In this document: piece by piece, positions 45,209 to 53,413 of the stretch
Layout of the letters: each line of letters opens with the position of its first letter
Position numbering within the stretch: position 1 is the first letter of the stretch
NCBI RefSeq assembly: GCF_009832745.1
Contig: NZ_VRMJ01000041.1
Location: forward strand, 253,001-317,000
Reading direction: 5' to 3'
Source of the DNA: Polaribacter septentrionalilitoris
GTDB taxonomy: Bacteria; Bacteroidota; Bacteroidia; Flavobacteriales; Flavobacteriaceae
Length of the DNA stretch: 64,000 nucleotides
Made by a program: the position numbers and the translations under genes
The notes under the pieces: generated by a model
What the model was told of the DNA's origin: nothing
The model's database searches: none
The model's input: the letters and a program-made list of their open reading frames with translations, nothing else

Positions 45209-46345
45209 TTATTTTATAAAAGATTTTTGATATTCTGCAGGTGTAAAACCTGTATGCTTTTTAAAGGTGGCATAAAAGGTAGATTTCGAATTGAAACCAG
45301 ACTCTAAACCAATAGATGTAATTGTGTAGTTTTTATATTCTTCGTGTATTAGTAGTTCTTTTGACAAATCAATTCTGAACTCATTTAAATAATCGTTTAG
45401 GTTTTTGCCTGAAAATAATTTAATGGTGTTGGATAATTTATAAGCACTCACATCTACTTCGTTTGCTAAAAATTCTGCGTTTAATTTTGGTTCTATAAAT
45501 AGTTTTTTTTCTTGAATTAATGCTTCAATTTTATCGAACAATACTTTTTTATCTGCGTCTTTTTCTTCTTCATTGTTCACTGGTTCTTCAGCAAAAGGAG
45601 CAAAATTTAATTTTTTACGCAAGTGTTTACGTTCTTTTAAAAGCCTTAGTTGTATGATGGCTTGGTAACCAATCCAATAAATTAAAACAGTTGTTAAAAC
45701 TCGCAAGGGATAATATGAATAAATAAATTCTTTAAAGTCTAAAGCCACAGTAATTGCCAAAGCAATAATCCAAAAAATATAAGTTAATAAGCCTAATTTA
45801 AAGAATGTGTATATCCATTTTAAATTATCAAAAGACAGTATTTTGGTAAATAATTGCTCTTTTTTAGATAAAATATGAAACGAATAAAAAAAGACACTTA
45901 AAGAAATAATTAAACTAAATATTTCTTCTATAGAGGTATATTTTTCAAATAAATAAGCAACATCTGCTGTGTTTTTATCACTAAAAAAAGATACAAAACC
46001 AATTCTAATACATATGATAATTACAAAAATGGTAAGTATTATTTTCAATAAGTTTTTACTCCGTTTTTGAATTTCTAAATAGTTCATTAAAAACATGTAA
46101 AAAAAGGGTGCAATTAAAAAATGCCAAGGAATATGTACATAATCTAAAAAGAAATATTCGATGAAAAAGTTTTTGGCAAGAATCCAAGATTGTATGTTGT
46201 TTAAAGAAATGATTAGCACTAATAAGTTGATGAACAACATGCTTTTTTCTTTCCTATTTTTAGAAAATAAGATGATTGTACAAAATAAAAAACCGTGTAA
46301 AGCACTTATTAATAAAAAGAGGTTGAAAATTTCTTTAACAGACAT
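45209..46345 (-). CDS. AraC-family transcriptional regulator with membrane-spanning N-terminal domain
   Basis: A 378-residue regulator. The N-terminal 230 residues have about seven hydrophobic segments (for example LFLLISALHGFLFCTIILFS and FLLDYVHIPWHFLIAPFFYMFLMNYL, the latter split by charged turns), suggesting a membrane sensor. A charged linker follows. The AraC DNA-binding domain occupies residues 275-378, with ELLIHEEYKNYTITSIGLESGFNSKSTFYATFKK and GFTPAEYQKSF. It sits between two outer-membrane protein genes that share a regulatory block with an AraC-like direct repeat, so it is the likely regulator of both. The signal it senses is unknown. Confidence 0.88.
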   Translation of the reverse strand: MSVKEIFNLFLLISALHGFLFCTIILFSKNRKEKSMLFINLLVLIISLNNIQSWILAKNFFIEYFFLDYVHIPWHFLIAPFFYMFLMNYLEIQKRSKNLLKIILTIFVIIICIRIGFVSFFSDKNTADVAYLFEKYTSIEEIFSLIISLSVFFYSFHILSKKEQLFTKILSFDNLKWIYTFFKLGLLTYIFWIIALAITVALDFKEFIYSYYPLRVLTTVLIYWIGYQAIIQLRLLKERKHLRKKLNFAPFAEEPVNNEEEKDADKKVLFDKIEALIQEKKLFIEPKLNAEFLANEVDVSAYKLSNTIKLFSGKNLNDYLNEFRIDLSKELLIHEEYKNYTITSIGLESGFNSKSTFYATFKKHTGFTPAEYQKSFIK

Positions 46346-46413
46346 TCATTTTTTTAAAGCAAGATAGTAAACGAAATTGAAAGAGGTGAAAAATTATTGC
46401 TTTATGAATTGAT

Positions 46414-47208
46414 TTATAATTTATACAATAAACCTATATTAAATCGCATTCCCCAAAAACCTTCACTATTTACAACATATTCAAAATCTTCCAAAGCCCC
46501 AAATACACTAGTTTGTAATCTTAAAAATAATTGTTTTTGTTGTATTAATTTATACTCTAAATTTGAAGATAAAGCAATTAAAAACAAGTTATTCTTATCT
46601 AAGTTTTTTGTTTGAAGATTGTTTTCATAATAAAACTGGTTTTCTAGTGATTTTAATTTAAAGTAAGAGATTTTTAACCCATACCCTAATTTTAGTTTTT
46701 TGTTTTTTAATTGTTTTGTAATGTTTAATTGTAGAAAATAGGTGTTGTAATTTTGGTTGATAAAATCAATCTCCTCAATAGTTTTAGGATAATATTCTCT
46801 TAATTTTAATTGTTGACTTTCAAAGCCCATCAATATTTCTGTAGTATTAAAACTACCTAATTTAAATAAATTTAACAAACCAAAACCTAAACTATATCCA
46901 TGGTTTTTGTTTTCTACATAATCATAACTTGGATTTCCAAATAAACCTTTTAAAAAAGTATATCTTCTATTTCTCCAATTTATATAATTATAAGAACCAA
47001 AAAGGGCAATTTTATTACTTAATAAATAACTAATATTAAAATAGGGTTCAGATTTTGAGTTTATTAGTACTTCAAACTTGAAACTACTTTTTTGGGAATT
47101 CCCAATTATTATATTGGGTGTTTTTACATATCTTACTTCTTGAGAGTTTATTTTTTTTATGGATGTTACAATTAAAAAAAATAAGAATAGGTATTTTAGA
47201 AACTTCAT
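46414..47208 (-). CDS. Outer-membrane beta-barrel protein
   Basis: A 264-residue exported protein. The start is ATG at 47208, giving the signal peptide MKFLKYLFLFFLIVTS... ending INSQ (about residue 23); the longer frame to 47274 runs through the hairpin upstream. The mature part has amphipathic strands (YFNISYLLSNKIALFGSYNYINW, GYSLGFGLLNLF, YFLQLNITKQLKNKKLKLGYGLKISYF) and ends MRFNIGLLYKL. No clear similarity to the neighbouring barrel protein at 44533 is seen, despite the shared upstream block. The AraC gene begins 68 bases downstream. Confidence 0.72.
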   Translation of the reverse strand: MKFLKYLFLFFLIVTSIKKINSQEVRYVKTPNIIIGNSQKSSFKFEVLINSKSEPYFNISYLLSNKIALFGSYNYINWRNRRYTFLKGLFGNPSYDYVENKNHGYSLGFGLLNLFKLGSFNTTEILMGFESQQLKLREYYPKTIEEIDFINQNYNTYFLQLNITKQLKNKKLKLGYGLKISYFKLKSLENQFYYENNLQTKNLDKNNLFLIALSSNLEYKLIQQKQLFLRLQTSVFGALEDFEYVVNSEGFWGMRFNIGLLYKL

Positions 47209-47229
47209 ACTTGAGATTTTTAATACATA

Positions 47230-47318
47230 CAAAACTAAATACTTGTTTAAAAACAAGAGTCCAGAATTTCTCAAAATTGAGAAATTCTGGACTCATTTAT
47301 AAAATTATGAACTAATTT
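47230..47318 (-). promoter_or_regulatory. Duplicated operator-promoter block, copy 2 (upstream of the 46414 gene)
   Basis: Minus-strand order: AAATTAGTTC (47309-47318), 10 bases, AAATGAGTCC (47289-47298), a perfect 18-base-pair inverted repeat GAGTCCAGAATTTCTCAA (47257-47294), TTG (47254-47256), 16 bases, TAGTTTTG (47230-47237), then the start codon at 47208. Order and spacing match copy 1. As with copy 1, the hairpin may double as a terminator, here for rsmE. Confidence 0.6.
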
Positions 47319-47361
47319 TCCTATTAAGTTTTAAAGATTTAAATTTTAATTAAATAAAAAG

Positions 47362-48072
47362 CTACGAATTAATAAACGAAACCAAATTAACAGCTATCAA
47401 AGCAGCTGTTTCTGTACGTAATCTACTTTCGCCCAAAGAAATTGGAATGCATTTTTTTTCTAGTGCTTTCTCAATTTCATCCATAGAAAAATCGCCTTCT
47501 GGACCAATTAAAATGGTGGTTTTTTCAGATAGGTTAATAGCGTCTTTTAAATGATTTTTATCTCTTTGGTCCTCACAATGCGCAATGCAAACTTTTCCAT
47601 CAAAGTCATGATTGATAAACTCGTTAAATTTTACAGGAGCGTTTAATTTTGGTAAGTTAAATTTTAAAGACTGTTTCATGGCAGATTGAATGATTTTTTC
47701 AAATCGTTCTAACTTAACCACTCTACGCTCTGAATTCTGACAAATAATAGGTGTAATTTCATCAATGCCAATTTCTGTAGCTTTTTCTAAAAACCACTCT
47801 GTTCTGTCGTTGTTTTTTGTGGGTGCAATTGCAATATGAAGGTAATAATCCCAGGGTTTTGGTTGCTCCTCAGAGTTTATGATTTCTGCCAAACATTTTT
47901 TATCATTGGCAATGATAATCTTAGCATCAAACAAAAAACCTTTACCATTGGTAATTTTTAAAATAGCACCTTCTTTTTTTCTTAAAACACGAACAATATG
48001 TCTGCTCTCAACTTTATCAAACGTAATTTGTTTGGTTTCTAAAGAAATATCAGGATTGTAAAATAATTGCAC
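47362..48072 (-). CDS. rsmE: 16S rRNA (uracil1498-N3)-methyltransferase
   Basis: A 236-residue SPOUT-class methyltransferase that modifies U1498 in the decoding region of 16S rRNA. The N-terminal PUA-like domain has ESRHIVRVLRKKEGAILKI; the knotted SAM-binding domain has LIGPEGDFSMDEIE and LGESRLRTETAALIAVNL near the C-terminus. The start codon is GTG at 48072. A TAACTTTG box lies 30 bases upstream. Confidence 0.95.
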   Translation of the reverse strand: MQLFYNPDISLETKQITFDKVESRHIVRVLRKKEGAILKITNGKGFLFDAKIIIANDKKCLAEIINSEEQPKPWDYYLHIAIAPTKNNDRTEWFLEKATEIGIDEITPIICQNSERRVVKLERFEKIIQSAMKQSLKFNLPKLNAPVKFNEFINHDFDGKVCIAHCEDQRDKNHLKDAINLSEKTTILIGPEGDFSMDEIEKALEKKCIPISLGESRLRTETAALIAVNLVSFINS

Positions 48073-48101
48073 TTTAGGTTTAAAATTTAAAGTTGAATAA
48101 T

Positions 48102-48109
48102 CAAAGTTA
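48102..48109 (-). promoter_or_regulatory. Putative -7 box of rsmE
   Basis: The minus strand reads TAACTTTG (TAnnTTTG consensus), 30 bases before the GTG start. A TTG occurs 25 bases further up, slightly beyond the usual spacing. Confidence 0.4.
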
Positions 48110-48197
48110 GGTATTTAAAACGATTTTTGAGCATCAAAGTTTCAAAGTAGAGATTTCTCCTATCGTCGAAATGACATTCGTTAGAAAGTTTTGTTTT

Positions 48198-48285
48198 TTA
48201 TCGAAATTGTATCAAGAAGTCTTTATTAATTAGTTCTCGATACAAATTTATTCATTCTTCATAAATTCACTCGAACTGACATTCG
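48198..48285 (+). repeat. Dispersed palindromic repeat, copy D with an inverted partial copy
   Basis: GTTCTCGATACAAATTTATT, CATTCTTCATAAATTC and ACTCGAACTGACATTC at 48233-48285 match copy B closely. Just before it, TATCGAAATTGTATCAAGAAG (split here) at 48198-48219 resembles the left half of copy C in reverse orientation. Together they fill much of the 290-base gap between rsmE and the next gene. Confidence 0.65.
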
Positions 48286-48308
48286 GTTTTTTTTTTTGGA
48301 TTTTTGTT

Positions 48309-48364
48309 AACCACTAACCACTAACCACTAACCACTAACCACTAACCACTAACCACTAACCACT
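48309..48364 (+). repeat. Eight tandem copies of AACCACT
   Basis: A perfect 7-base tandem repeat, eight units, 56 bases long, running into the stop codon of the GNAT-like gene that ends at 48363. There is no spacer, so this is not a CRISPR. It could change length by slippage. Confidence 0.95.
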
Positions 48365-49481
48365 AAATATTCTTTCTGTAAGTTCTACGTCTTTTGTGTG
48401 TTATAGGATCAAAGTTTTCCCATATTTTTTTGATGGCTTCATTGTCTTCCAATTCAGGCGTTCTGATACAATTTACAATTCCTTTTGCTTCAAAAGTTTT
48501 TTGGTATTGTTCAAAAATAATTGCGTGAACTCCTTTGTTTTGATATTCTGGATGCACACCAATTAAATAAAAAGTAACATCTTTTGAATGTTTTCTGGCT
48601 TTTAATAAATGGAATAATCCAAAAGGGAATAACTTTCCTTTCGCTTTTTGTAGCGCTTCAGAAAAAGAAGGCATTACAATGGCAAAGGCAATTAATTTAT
48701 TGTTTTCATCAACTACAAATTTGATGTATTCTGGATTGATAAACGTAATGTACTTCTGCTTAAAATAAGCAATTTGAGCATCGGAAATAGGAACAAATGT
48801 GGAGAGTTTAGAGTAGGTTTTATCAAATACCTCAAACATTTCATCTACATAAGGTAAAATATCTTTTGTTTTGGTAAAATCTAAAGCTTTTAGTTTCAAA
48901 CGTTTTTTAATAATGTTGCTAATTCTATCAAAATAAACACCATCTACATTTTTAAACTTGAACTTGTTCTCTAAATATTCTTTCTCTTTTACAAAACCTA
49001 ATTGTTCTAAATGCTCTTTGTAATAGGGATGATTGTACCAAGTTATCATAGTGCCAATATGATCAAAACCATCAATTAAAACACCAGTTTTGTCTAAGTT
49101 ATTAAAGCCTACAGGTCCTTCAATGTATTCGAGATTATTTTCAAGTCCAATATCTTTGACCTTGTTCAGCAACACTTTGGTTACTTCAATATCATCAATC
49201 ACATCAAACCAACCAAAACGCATTTTCTTGATTTGCTGTTTTTCTACCTCATACCAATTAATAATACCTATAATTCTTCCAACAATTTTATGATTGCGAA
49301 TTGCAACAAAAAAATGAGCATCAGCATTTTTAAAAACCGGATTTATTTTTGGGTCAAAATTGTCAATTTCATCTTTAATAATAGGAGGTACCCAATATTT
49401 ATTATCCTTGTATAATGAGAAAGGAAAGCGTACAAAATCTTTCATTTCTTTTCTTGAAGTGACTTTTTTTACTGTAATCAT
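48363..49481 (-). CDS. GNAT-like N-acetyltransferase family protein
   Basis: A 372-residue cytoplasmic protein. The N-terminal region shows KDNKYWVPPIIKDE and FVAIRNHKIVGRIIGIIN, the C-terminal part VTFYLIGVHPEYQNKGVHAIIF, which matches the acetyl-CoA-binding motif A (QxxGxG/A-like, here QNKGVH). This long family is common in Bacteroidota and is sometimes mislabelled as GTP cyclohydrolase. The substrate is unknown. Its stop codon is formed within the last unit of the AACCACT tandem array. Confidence 0.75.
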   Translation of the reverse strand: MITVKKVTSRKEMKDFVRFPFSLYKDNKYWVPPIIKDEIDNFDPKINPVFKNADAHFFVAIRNHKIVGRIIGIINWYEVEKQQIKKMRFGWFDVIDDIEVTKVLLNKVKDIGLENNLEYIEGPVGFNNLDKTGVLIDGFDHIGTMITWYNHPYYKEHLEQLGFVKEKEYLENKFKFKNVDGVYFDRISNIIKKRLKLKALDFTKTKDILPYVDEMFEVFDKTYSKLSTFVPISDAQIAYFKQKYITFINPEYIKFVVDENNKLIAFAIVMPSFSEALQKAKGKLFPFGLFHLLKARKHSKDVTFYLIGVHPEYQNKGVHAIIFEQYQKTFEAKGIVNCIRTPELEDNEAIKKIWENFDPITHKRRRTYRKNI

Positions 49482-49493
49482 AAATGATAGAAA

Positions 49494-50513
49494 TTAGTTT
49501 CTTTTTCTTCTAGGTCTTTTTCTAGATCTTTTTCTCTTATCTTTTTTCTTAAAAATACTAAAAATACGAGAGAAGAAACCACCTTTTTGTTTTTTATTAT
49601 ATCTAGTTATTGGAGTATCTTTAATTGCTTTTCCTTTACTATCTAAATCAACATAGGTATCTTTATGTTTGTCAATTCTATACGAAAGTCCTAATCCTCC
49701 ATAAAAACCTTGAGCTCTTCCTTCGGTAATAAACCTTGCTGAGGTGTTAATTTGTAAATCTTCTGTAAATAAATACGCTAAACCTGTACCTAAATTGTTA
49801 TTGGTTTGATGTTTTTGATATACACCTTGATTTTCAAAAAAAGCAGACCATCTGTCACTAAAATTTTGAGTAGCAGTTATGATATAAGAAAACTCTTCAA
49901 AACCTGTTCCTGCTTTATCGTAATAAAAATTAGTGATAACATTTAAATCTCTGGTTAAATTATTTTGCAAAAGAATTCCAATTTTAGGAGACATGTTTCC
50001 AGTTTTATGAATTTCGTTTACAAAATCTGTGTTTAAGCCTAAGTATAAAGCAACAGAAGGTATTAATCTTTTAAAATCAAAAGCATTTCTTTTTTTCCAA
50101 CTTCTAACTTCTTTAGATTTATCTGTGTATTCTTGTTGATACACTAAATACTTTGCACCAAGGGTAAATTGGCTAAACCCAGAAGAGAAGTAATGAGAGG
50201 TAAAAATGTTTTTAAACGCTATTTTGTCTCTCTGATAGGTTAAATGTGCATTAATTTCTAACTTTTCGAGAAAAAAACTGGTCCTAAATAAAAAATCTGT
50301 TCCAAAAGATTGCGGCCTGGAAAATGTTGGTTCTATGGATGTGTTTCTTAGAAAAAAATTACTTTCAAATTGATACACTCCAGTACCAACACTATAAGGA
50401 CTCTCAGAAAAACCAGGTTTATTAGAGTTAATTACTTCTGTGTATTGAGCGTTAATTGAAGAGATTACAAATAAAAAAATAACAAGAAGAAGTTTTTGAA
50501 AAATATGCTTCAT
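49494..50513 (-). CDS. Outer-membrane transporter-like beta-barrel protein with a basic C-terminal tail
   Basis: A 339-residue exported protein with a signal peptide ending INAQ (about residue 22). The mature domain resembles the outer-membrane channel family PF13557-type (phenol MetA degradation-like): NSNKPGFSESPYSVGTGVYQFE, FTLGAKYLVYQ, GLNTDFVNEIHKTGNMSPKIGILLQNNL. The C-terminus ends with about 27 strongly basic residues including KKDKRKRSRKRPRRKRN, instead of the usual aromatic barrel end. The gene is divergent from DUF4834. Confidence 0.72.
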   Translation of the reverse strand: MKHIFQKLLLVIFLFVISSINAQYTEVINSNKPGFSESPYSVGTGVYQFESNFFLRNTSIEPTFSRPQSFGTDFLFRTSFFLEKLEINAHLTYQRDKIAFKNIFTSHYFSSGFSQFTLGAKYLVYQQEYTDKSKEVRSWKKRNAFDFKRLIPSVALYLGLNTDFVNEIHKTGNMSPKIGILLQNNLTRDLNVITNFYYDKAGTGFEEFSYIITATQNFSDRWSAFFENQGVYQKHQTNNNLGTGLAYLFTEDLQINTSARFITEGRAQGFYGGLGLSYRIDKHKDTYVDLDSKGKAIKDTPITRYNKKQKGGFFSRIFSIFKKKDKRKRSRKRPRRKRN

Positions 50514-50554
50514 AAAATTAGAAAACGTTTTTTAGTAGTACCTATCAATTATCA

Positions 50555-50562
50555 CAAACATA
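50555..50562 (-). promoter_or_regulatory. Putative -7 box of the 49494 outer-membrane gene
   Basis: The minus strand reads TATGTTTG (TAnnTTTG), 42 bases before the start codon at 50513. A TTG lies 25 bases upstream. Confidence 0.4.
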
Positions 50563-50655
50563 CTTTAAAAAAGCTGTTTTTTAAAAGCAAAATATACTTT
50601 TTTGAGTTTATGAAAGTTTTATAGATTCTAAACGCTTCAATTGTGTTCAAATTGT

Positions 50656-50663
50656 TATTTTTG
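50656..50663 (+). promoter_or_regulatory. Putative -7 box of the DUF4834-YfhO operon
   Basis: TATTTTTG matches TAnnTTTG, 28 bases before the ATG at 50691. No TTG at the standard distance was found. Confidence 0.35.
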
Positions 50664-50690
50664 ATTGATTTTTTATAAACAAAAGAGTTA

Positions 50691-50948
50691 ATGGGTTTAC
50701 TAAAAACGATATTTTTTATACTGCTATTTTACTATGCTTTTAAATTTTTAGCAAGATTATTTGCACCTTTTTTAATGAAAAAAGCTGCAGAAACCATCCA
50801 AAAGAAAGCGCAACAACAATATGGTGGTCAACAAAAACAAAAAGAAACTGTTAGAGAAGGAGAAACAGTTATTGATAAAAAACCTAGAAATCATCAACAA
50901 GGTAAAGATTCTGTTGGCGAATATGTTGATTTTGAGGAAATAGATTAA
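50691..50948 (+). CDS. DUF4834-family small membrane protein
   Basis: 85 residues: one N-terminal transmembrane helix (LLKTIFFILLFYYAFKFLARLFAPF, residues 3-27 in parts) followed by a charged, glutamine-rich cytoplasmic tail ending VGEYVDFEEID. This matches the DUF4834 layout that I know upstream of YfhO genes in flavobacteria. The function is unknown. It is 2 bases before the YfhO gene. Confidence 0.8.
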   Translation: MGLLKTIFFILLFYYAFKFLARLFAPFLMKKAAETIQKKAQQQYGGQQKQKETVREGETVIDKKPRNHQQGKDSVGEYVDFEEID

Positions 50949-50950
50949 AT

Positions 50951-53380
50951 ATGAAATTAAAAAAGTTATTACCATATGGTATTGCAATTGCAATTTTTGC
51001 GTTGGCTTCTGTAATATATTTTCATCCTGTTTTAAAAGGACAACAATTAAATCAGTCTGACATCACCCAATTTAAAGGAATGGTGAAAGAAATTAATGAT
51101 TTTAGAGCGGAAAATAATAAGGAGCCTTATTGGACTGGTGCTTCTTTTAGCGGAATGCCAACCTATCAAATAAGTGCTTACTATCCTAACGACTTTGTAA
51201 GAACTTTAGATAAAACATTACGATTCTTACCAAGACCAGCTGATTATACTTTTTTATATTTTTTAAGTTTTTTTGTATTGATGATGGCACTAAAAGTAGA
51301 ATGGAGGTTAGCAACTTTAGGTGCTCTGGCCTTTGGTTTTTCTACATATTTAATCATCATTTTTATTCCAGGACATAATGCAAAAGCCCATGCAATAGCA
51401 TACATGCCACTAGTTTTAGCTGGTGTTTTGTGGGTTTTTCAAAGAAAATATGTGCTAGGTTTTATTGTTACAGGTTTGTCAATGGCTTTAGAGATTTATA
51501 CCAATCATCCACAAATGACCTATTACCTTGGTTTTTGTTTATTGATTTTAGGAATTGTAGAACTCATCAATGCAATTAAGGAAAAAGTATTGCCAAGATT
51601 TATAAAACAAGCAGCTGTAATTATAGCTGCAGTAGTTTTAGGAATTGGAGCAAATGCACCTCGTTTATTAGCAATGAAAGAATATGCTGACAATAGCACA
51701 AGAGGAAAATCAGCATTAACGATTAGCCCAGATGGAACAAAAAAAACAGCCACTAAAGGTCTAGATAAAGCATATATTACTGAGTATAGTTACGCAAAAT
51801 TAGAAACCTTTAACCTATTTGTACCTCGTTTTATGGGAGGTGGAACTGTTGAAAAATTAGGAGAAAACTCTAATTTCTACCAAACGATTGAAGAAAAAGC
51901 GGGTAAAAAAGTTGCCAAAGATTATTCTGAACAAGTATTAACGTATTGGGGTGATCAAACCATTATTGAAGCTCCTGCGTATATCGGAGCAGTTGTTTTC
52001 TTTTTATTTTTCTTAGGGATTTTCTTAGTAAAAGGAAGGTTAAAACAATGGTTAGTTGCAGCTACGGTATTTTCAATTTTAATGAGTTGGGGTCGTAATT
52101 TTGAGTTTTTAACTAATTTCTTTATTGATTATTTTCCTTTATACAATAAATTTAGAGCGGTTTCTTCCATTCAAGTTATCGCTGAATTGTGTGTACCAAT
52201 TTTAGCAATTTTAGGATTAAAAGAATTCTTTTCAAATACAATTTCATCAGAAAATAAAAAAGAGGCATTAAAAAAAGCAGTGTATGTATTTGGTGGATTA
52301 ATTGTTATTGGCTTTTTATTAGCACACGGTTTCTCAACTTTTGAGGGTATAAGAGATGGACAATACAATCAGATTCCAGGATTAAAAGATGCAGTCATTG
52401 CAGATCGAAAAGCAATGTTGTTTGCAGATACTGTTCGTTCTTTAGTGTTATTGTTACTTTCTGCTGGTGTGTTATGGATGTTGCTAAAAAACAAATTAAA
52501 ACAAGTTTATGCAATTTTAGCCATTGCTGTTTTTGTATTGTTTGATTTAATTTCAGTGAATAAAAACTATGTGAGTAAAGACGATTTTAAATCGTCAAGA
52601 AAAGTTAAAAAACCATTTGTGGCTTCTGCTGCTGATAAATTGATACTACAAGATAAAGAACATTTTAGAGTAGGTAATTTTACGGTAAACCCTATAAATG
52701 ATGGAAGTACATCTTATTTTCACCAATCTATTGGAGGATATCATGCCGCAAAATTAGGACGTTATCAAGAACTCTTTGAGCATCAAATTGCAAAGAATAA
52801 CATGCAAGTGTTAAACATGCTAAACACAAAGTATTTTATTGTTCCTGATGATAAAGGAAATCCTCAAGCTCAGTTAAATCAGAACGCAAACGGGAATGCA
52901 TGGTTTGTAGAAAATGTTAAAGTTGTACATTCTGCTAATGATGAAATAAAAGCACTAGATTCTTTGAATACCAAAACTAATGCAGTTGTGGATAAAAGTA
53001 AAATTGATAGTAAAATTCAATTTAATATTCAAAAAGACTCAACTGCAACAATTCAATTAACCAAATACGATGTTACCACATTAACATATCAATCTAAAAC
53101 TCAAAAAGATCAGTTTGCAGTATTTTCTGAAATTTATTATGAAAATGGTTGGAATGCTTATGTTGATGGGAAATTAACTCCACATTTTCGAGTAAATTAT
53201 GTGTTGAGAGGAATGATTGTTCCTGCAGGTGAGCATACGATTGAATTTAAGTTTGAGCCAAAGGTAATTCAACAAGGAAAAGTAATTTCTTTATCTTCTT
53301 ATGGCTTATTGATTTTAATTGGTTTAGGTTGGTTTTTCTTCGATAAGAAGCAAATAAAACAAGAAGAACCTGATGCTTAA
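50951..53380 (+). CDS. YfhO-family membrane protein
   Basis: An 809-residue protein with about 12-14 transmembrane segments (residues 7-560) and a C-terminal periplasmic domain of about 230 residues that includes HFRVGNFTVNPINDGSTSYF and SEIYYENGWNAYVDGKLTPH. YfhO proteins have the GT-C fold and are linked to glycosylation of lipoteichoic or similar envelope glycans; in Bacteroidota the acceptor is unknown. Neighbouring glycosyltransferases and a flippase support a surface-glycan role. Confidence 0.87.
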   Translation: MKLKKLLPYGIAIAIFALASVIYFHPVLKGQQLNQSDITQFKGMVKEINDFRAENNKEPYWTGASFSGMPTYQISAYYPNDFVRTLDKTLRFLPRPADYTFLYFLSFFVLMMALKVEWRLATLGALAFGFSTYLIIIFIPGHNAKAHAIAYMPLVLAGVLWVFQRKYVLGFIVTGLSMALEIYTNHPQMTYYLGFCLLILGIVELINAIKEKVLPRFIKQAAVIIAAVVLGIGANAPRLLAMKEYADNSTRGKSALTISPDGTKKTATKGLDKAYITEYSYAKLETFNLFVPRFMGGGTVEKLGENSNFYQTIEEKAGKKVAKDYSEQVLTYWGDQTIIEAPAYIGAVVFFLFFLGIFLVKGRLKQWLVAATVFSILMSWGRNFEFLTNFFIDYFPLYNKFRAVSSIQVIAELCVPILAILGLKEFFSNTISSENKKEALKKAVYVFGGLIVIGFLLAHGFSTFEGIRDGQYNQIPGLKDAVIADRKAMLFADTVRSLVLLLLSAGVLWMLLKNKLKQVYAILAIAVFVLFDLISVNKNYVSKDDFKSSRKVKKPFVASAADKLILQDKEHFRVGNFTVNPINDGSTSYFHQSIGGYHAAKLGRYQELFEHQIAKNNMQVLNMLNTKYFIVPDDKGNPQAQLNQNANGNAWFVENVKVVHSANDEIKALDSLNTKTNAVVDKSKIDSKIQFNIQKDSTATIQLTKYDVTTLTYQSKTQKDQFAVFSEIYYENGWNAYVDGKLTPHFRVNYVLRGMIVPAGEHTIEFKFEPKVIQQGKVISLSSYGLLILIGLGWFFFDKKQIKQEEPDA

Positions 53381-53413
53381 ACCAACAATAATTTCTCTAT
53401 TGAAAGCACAAAA

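Noticed and set aside
48309..48364. Possible CRISPR array
   Set aside because: Units are 7 bases with no spacers, and no cas genes are present in the window.
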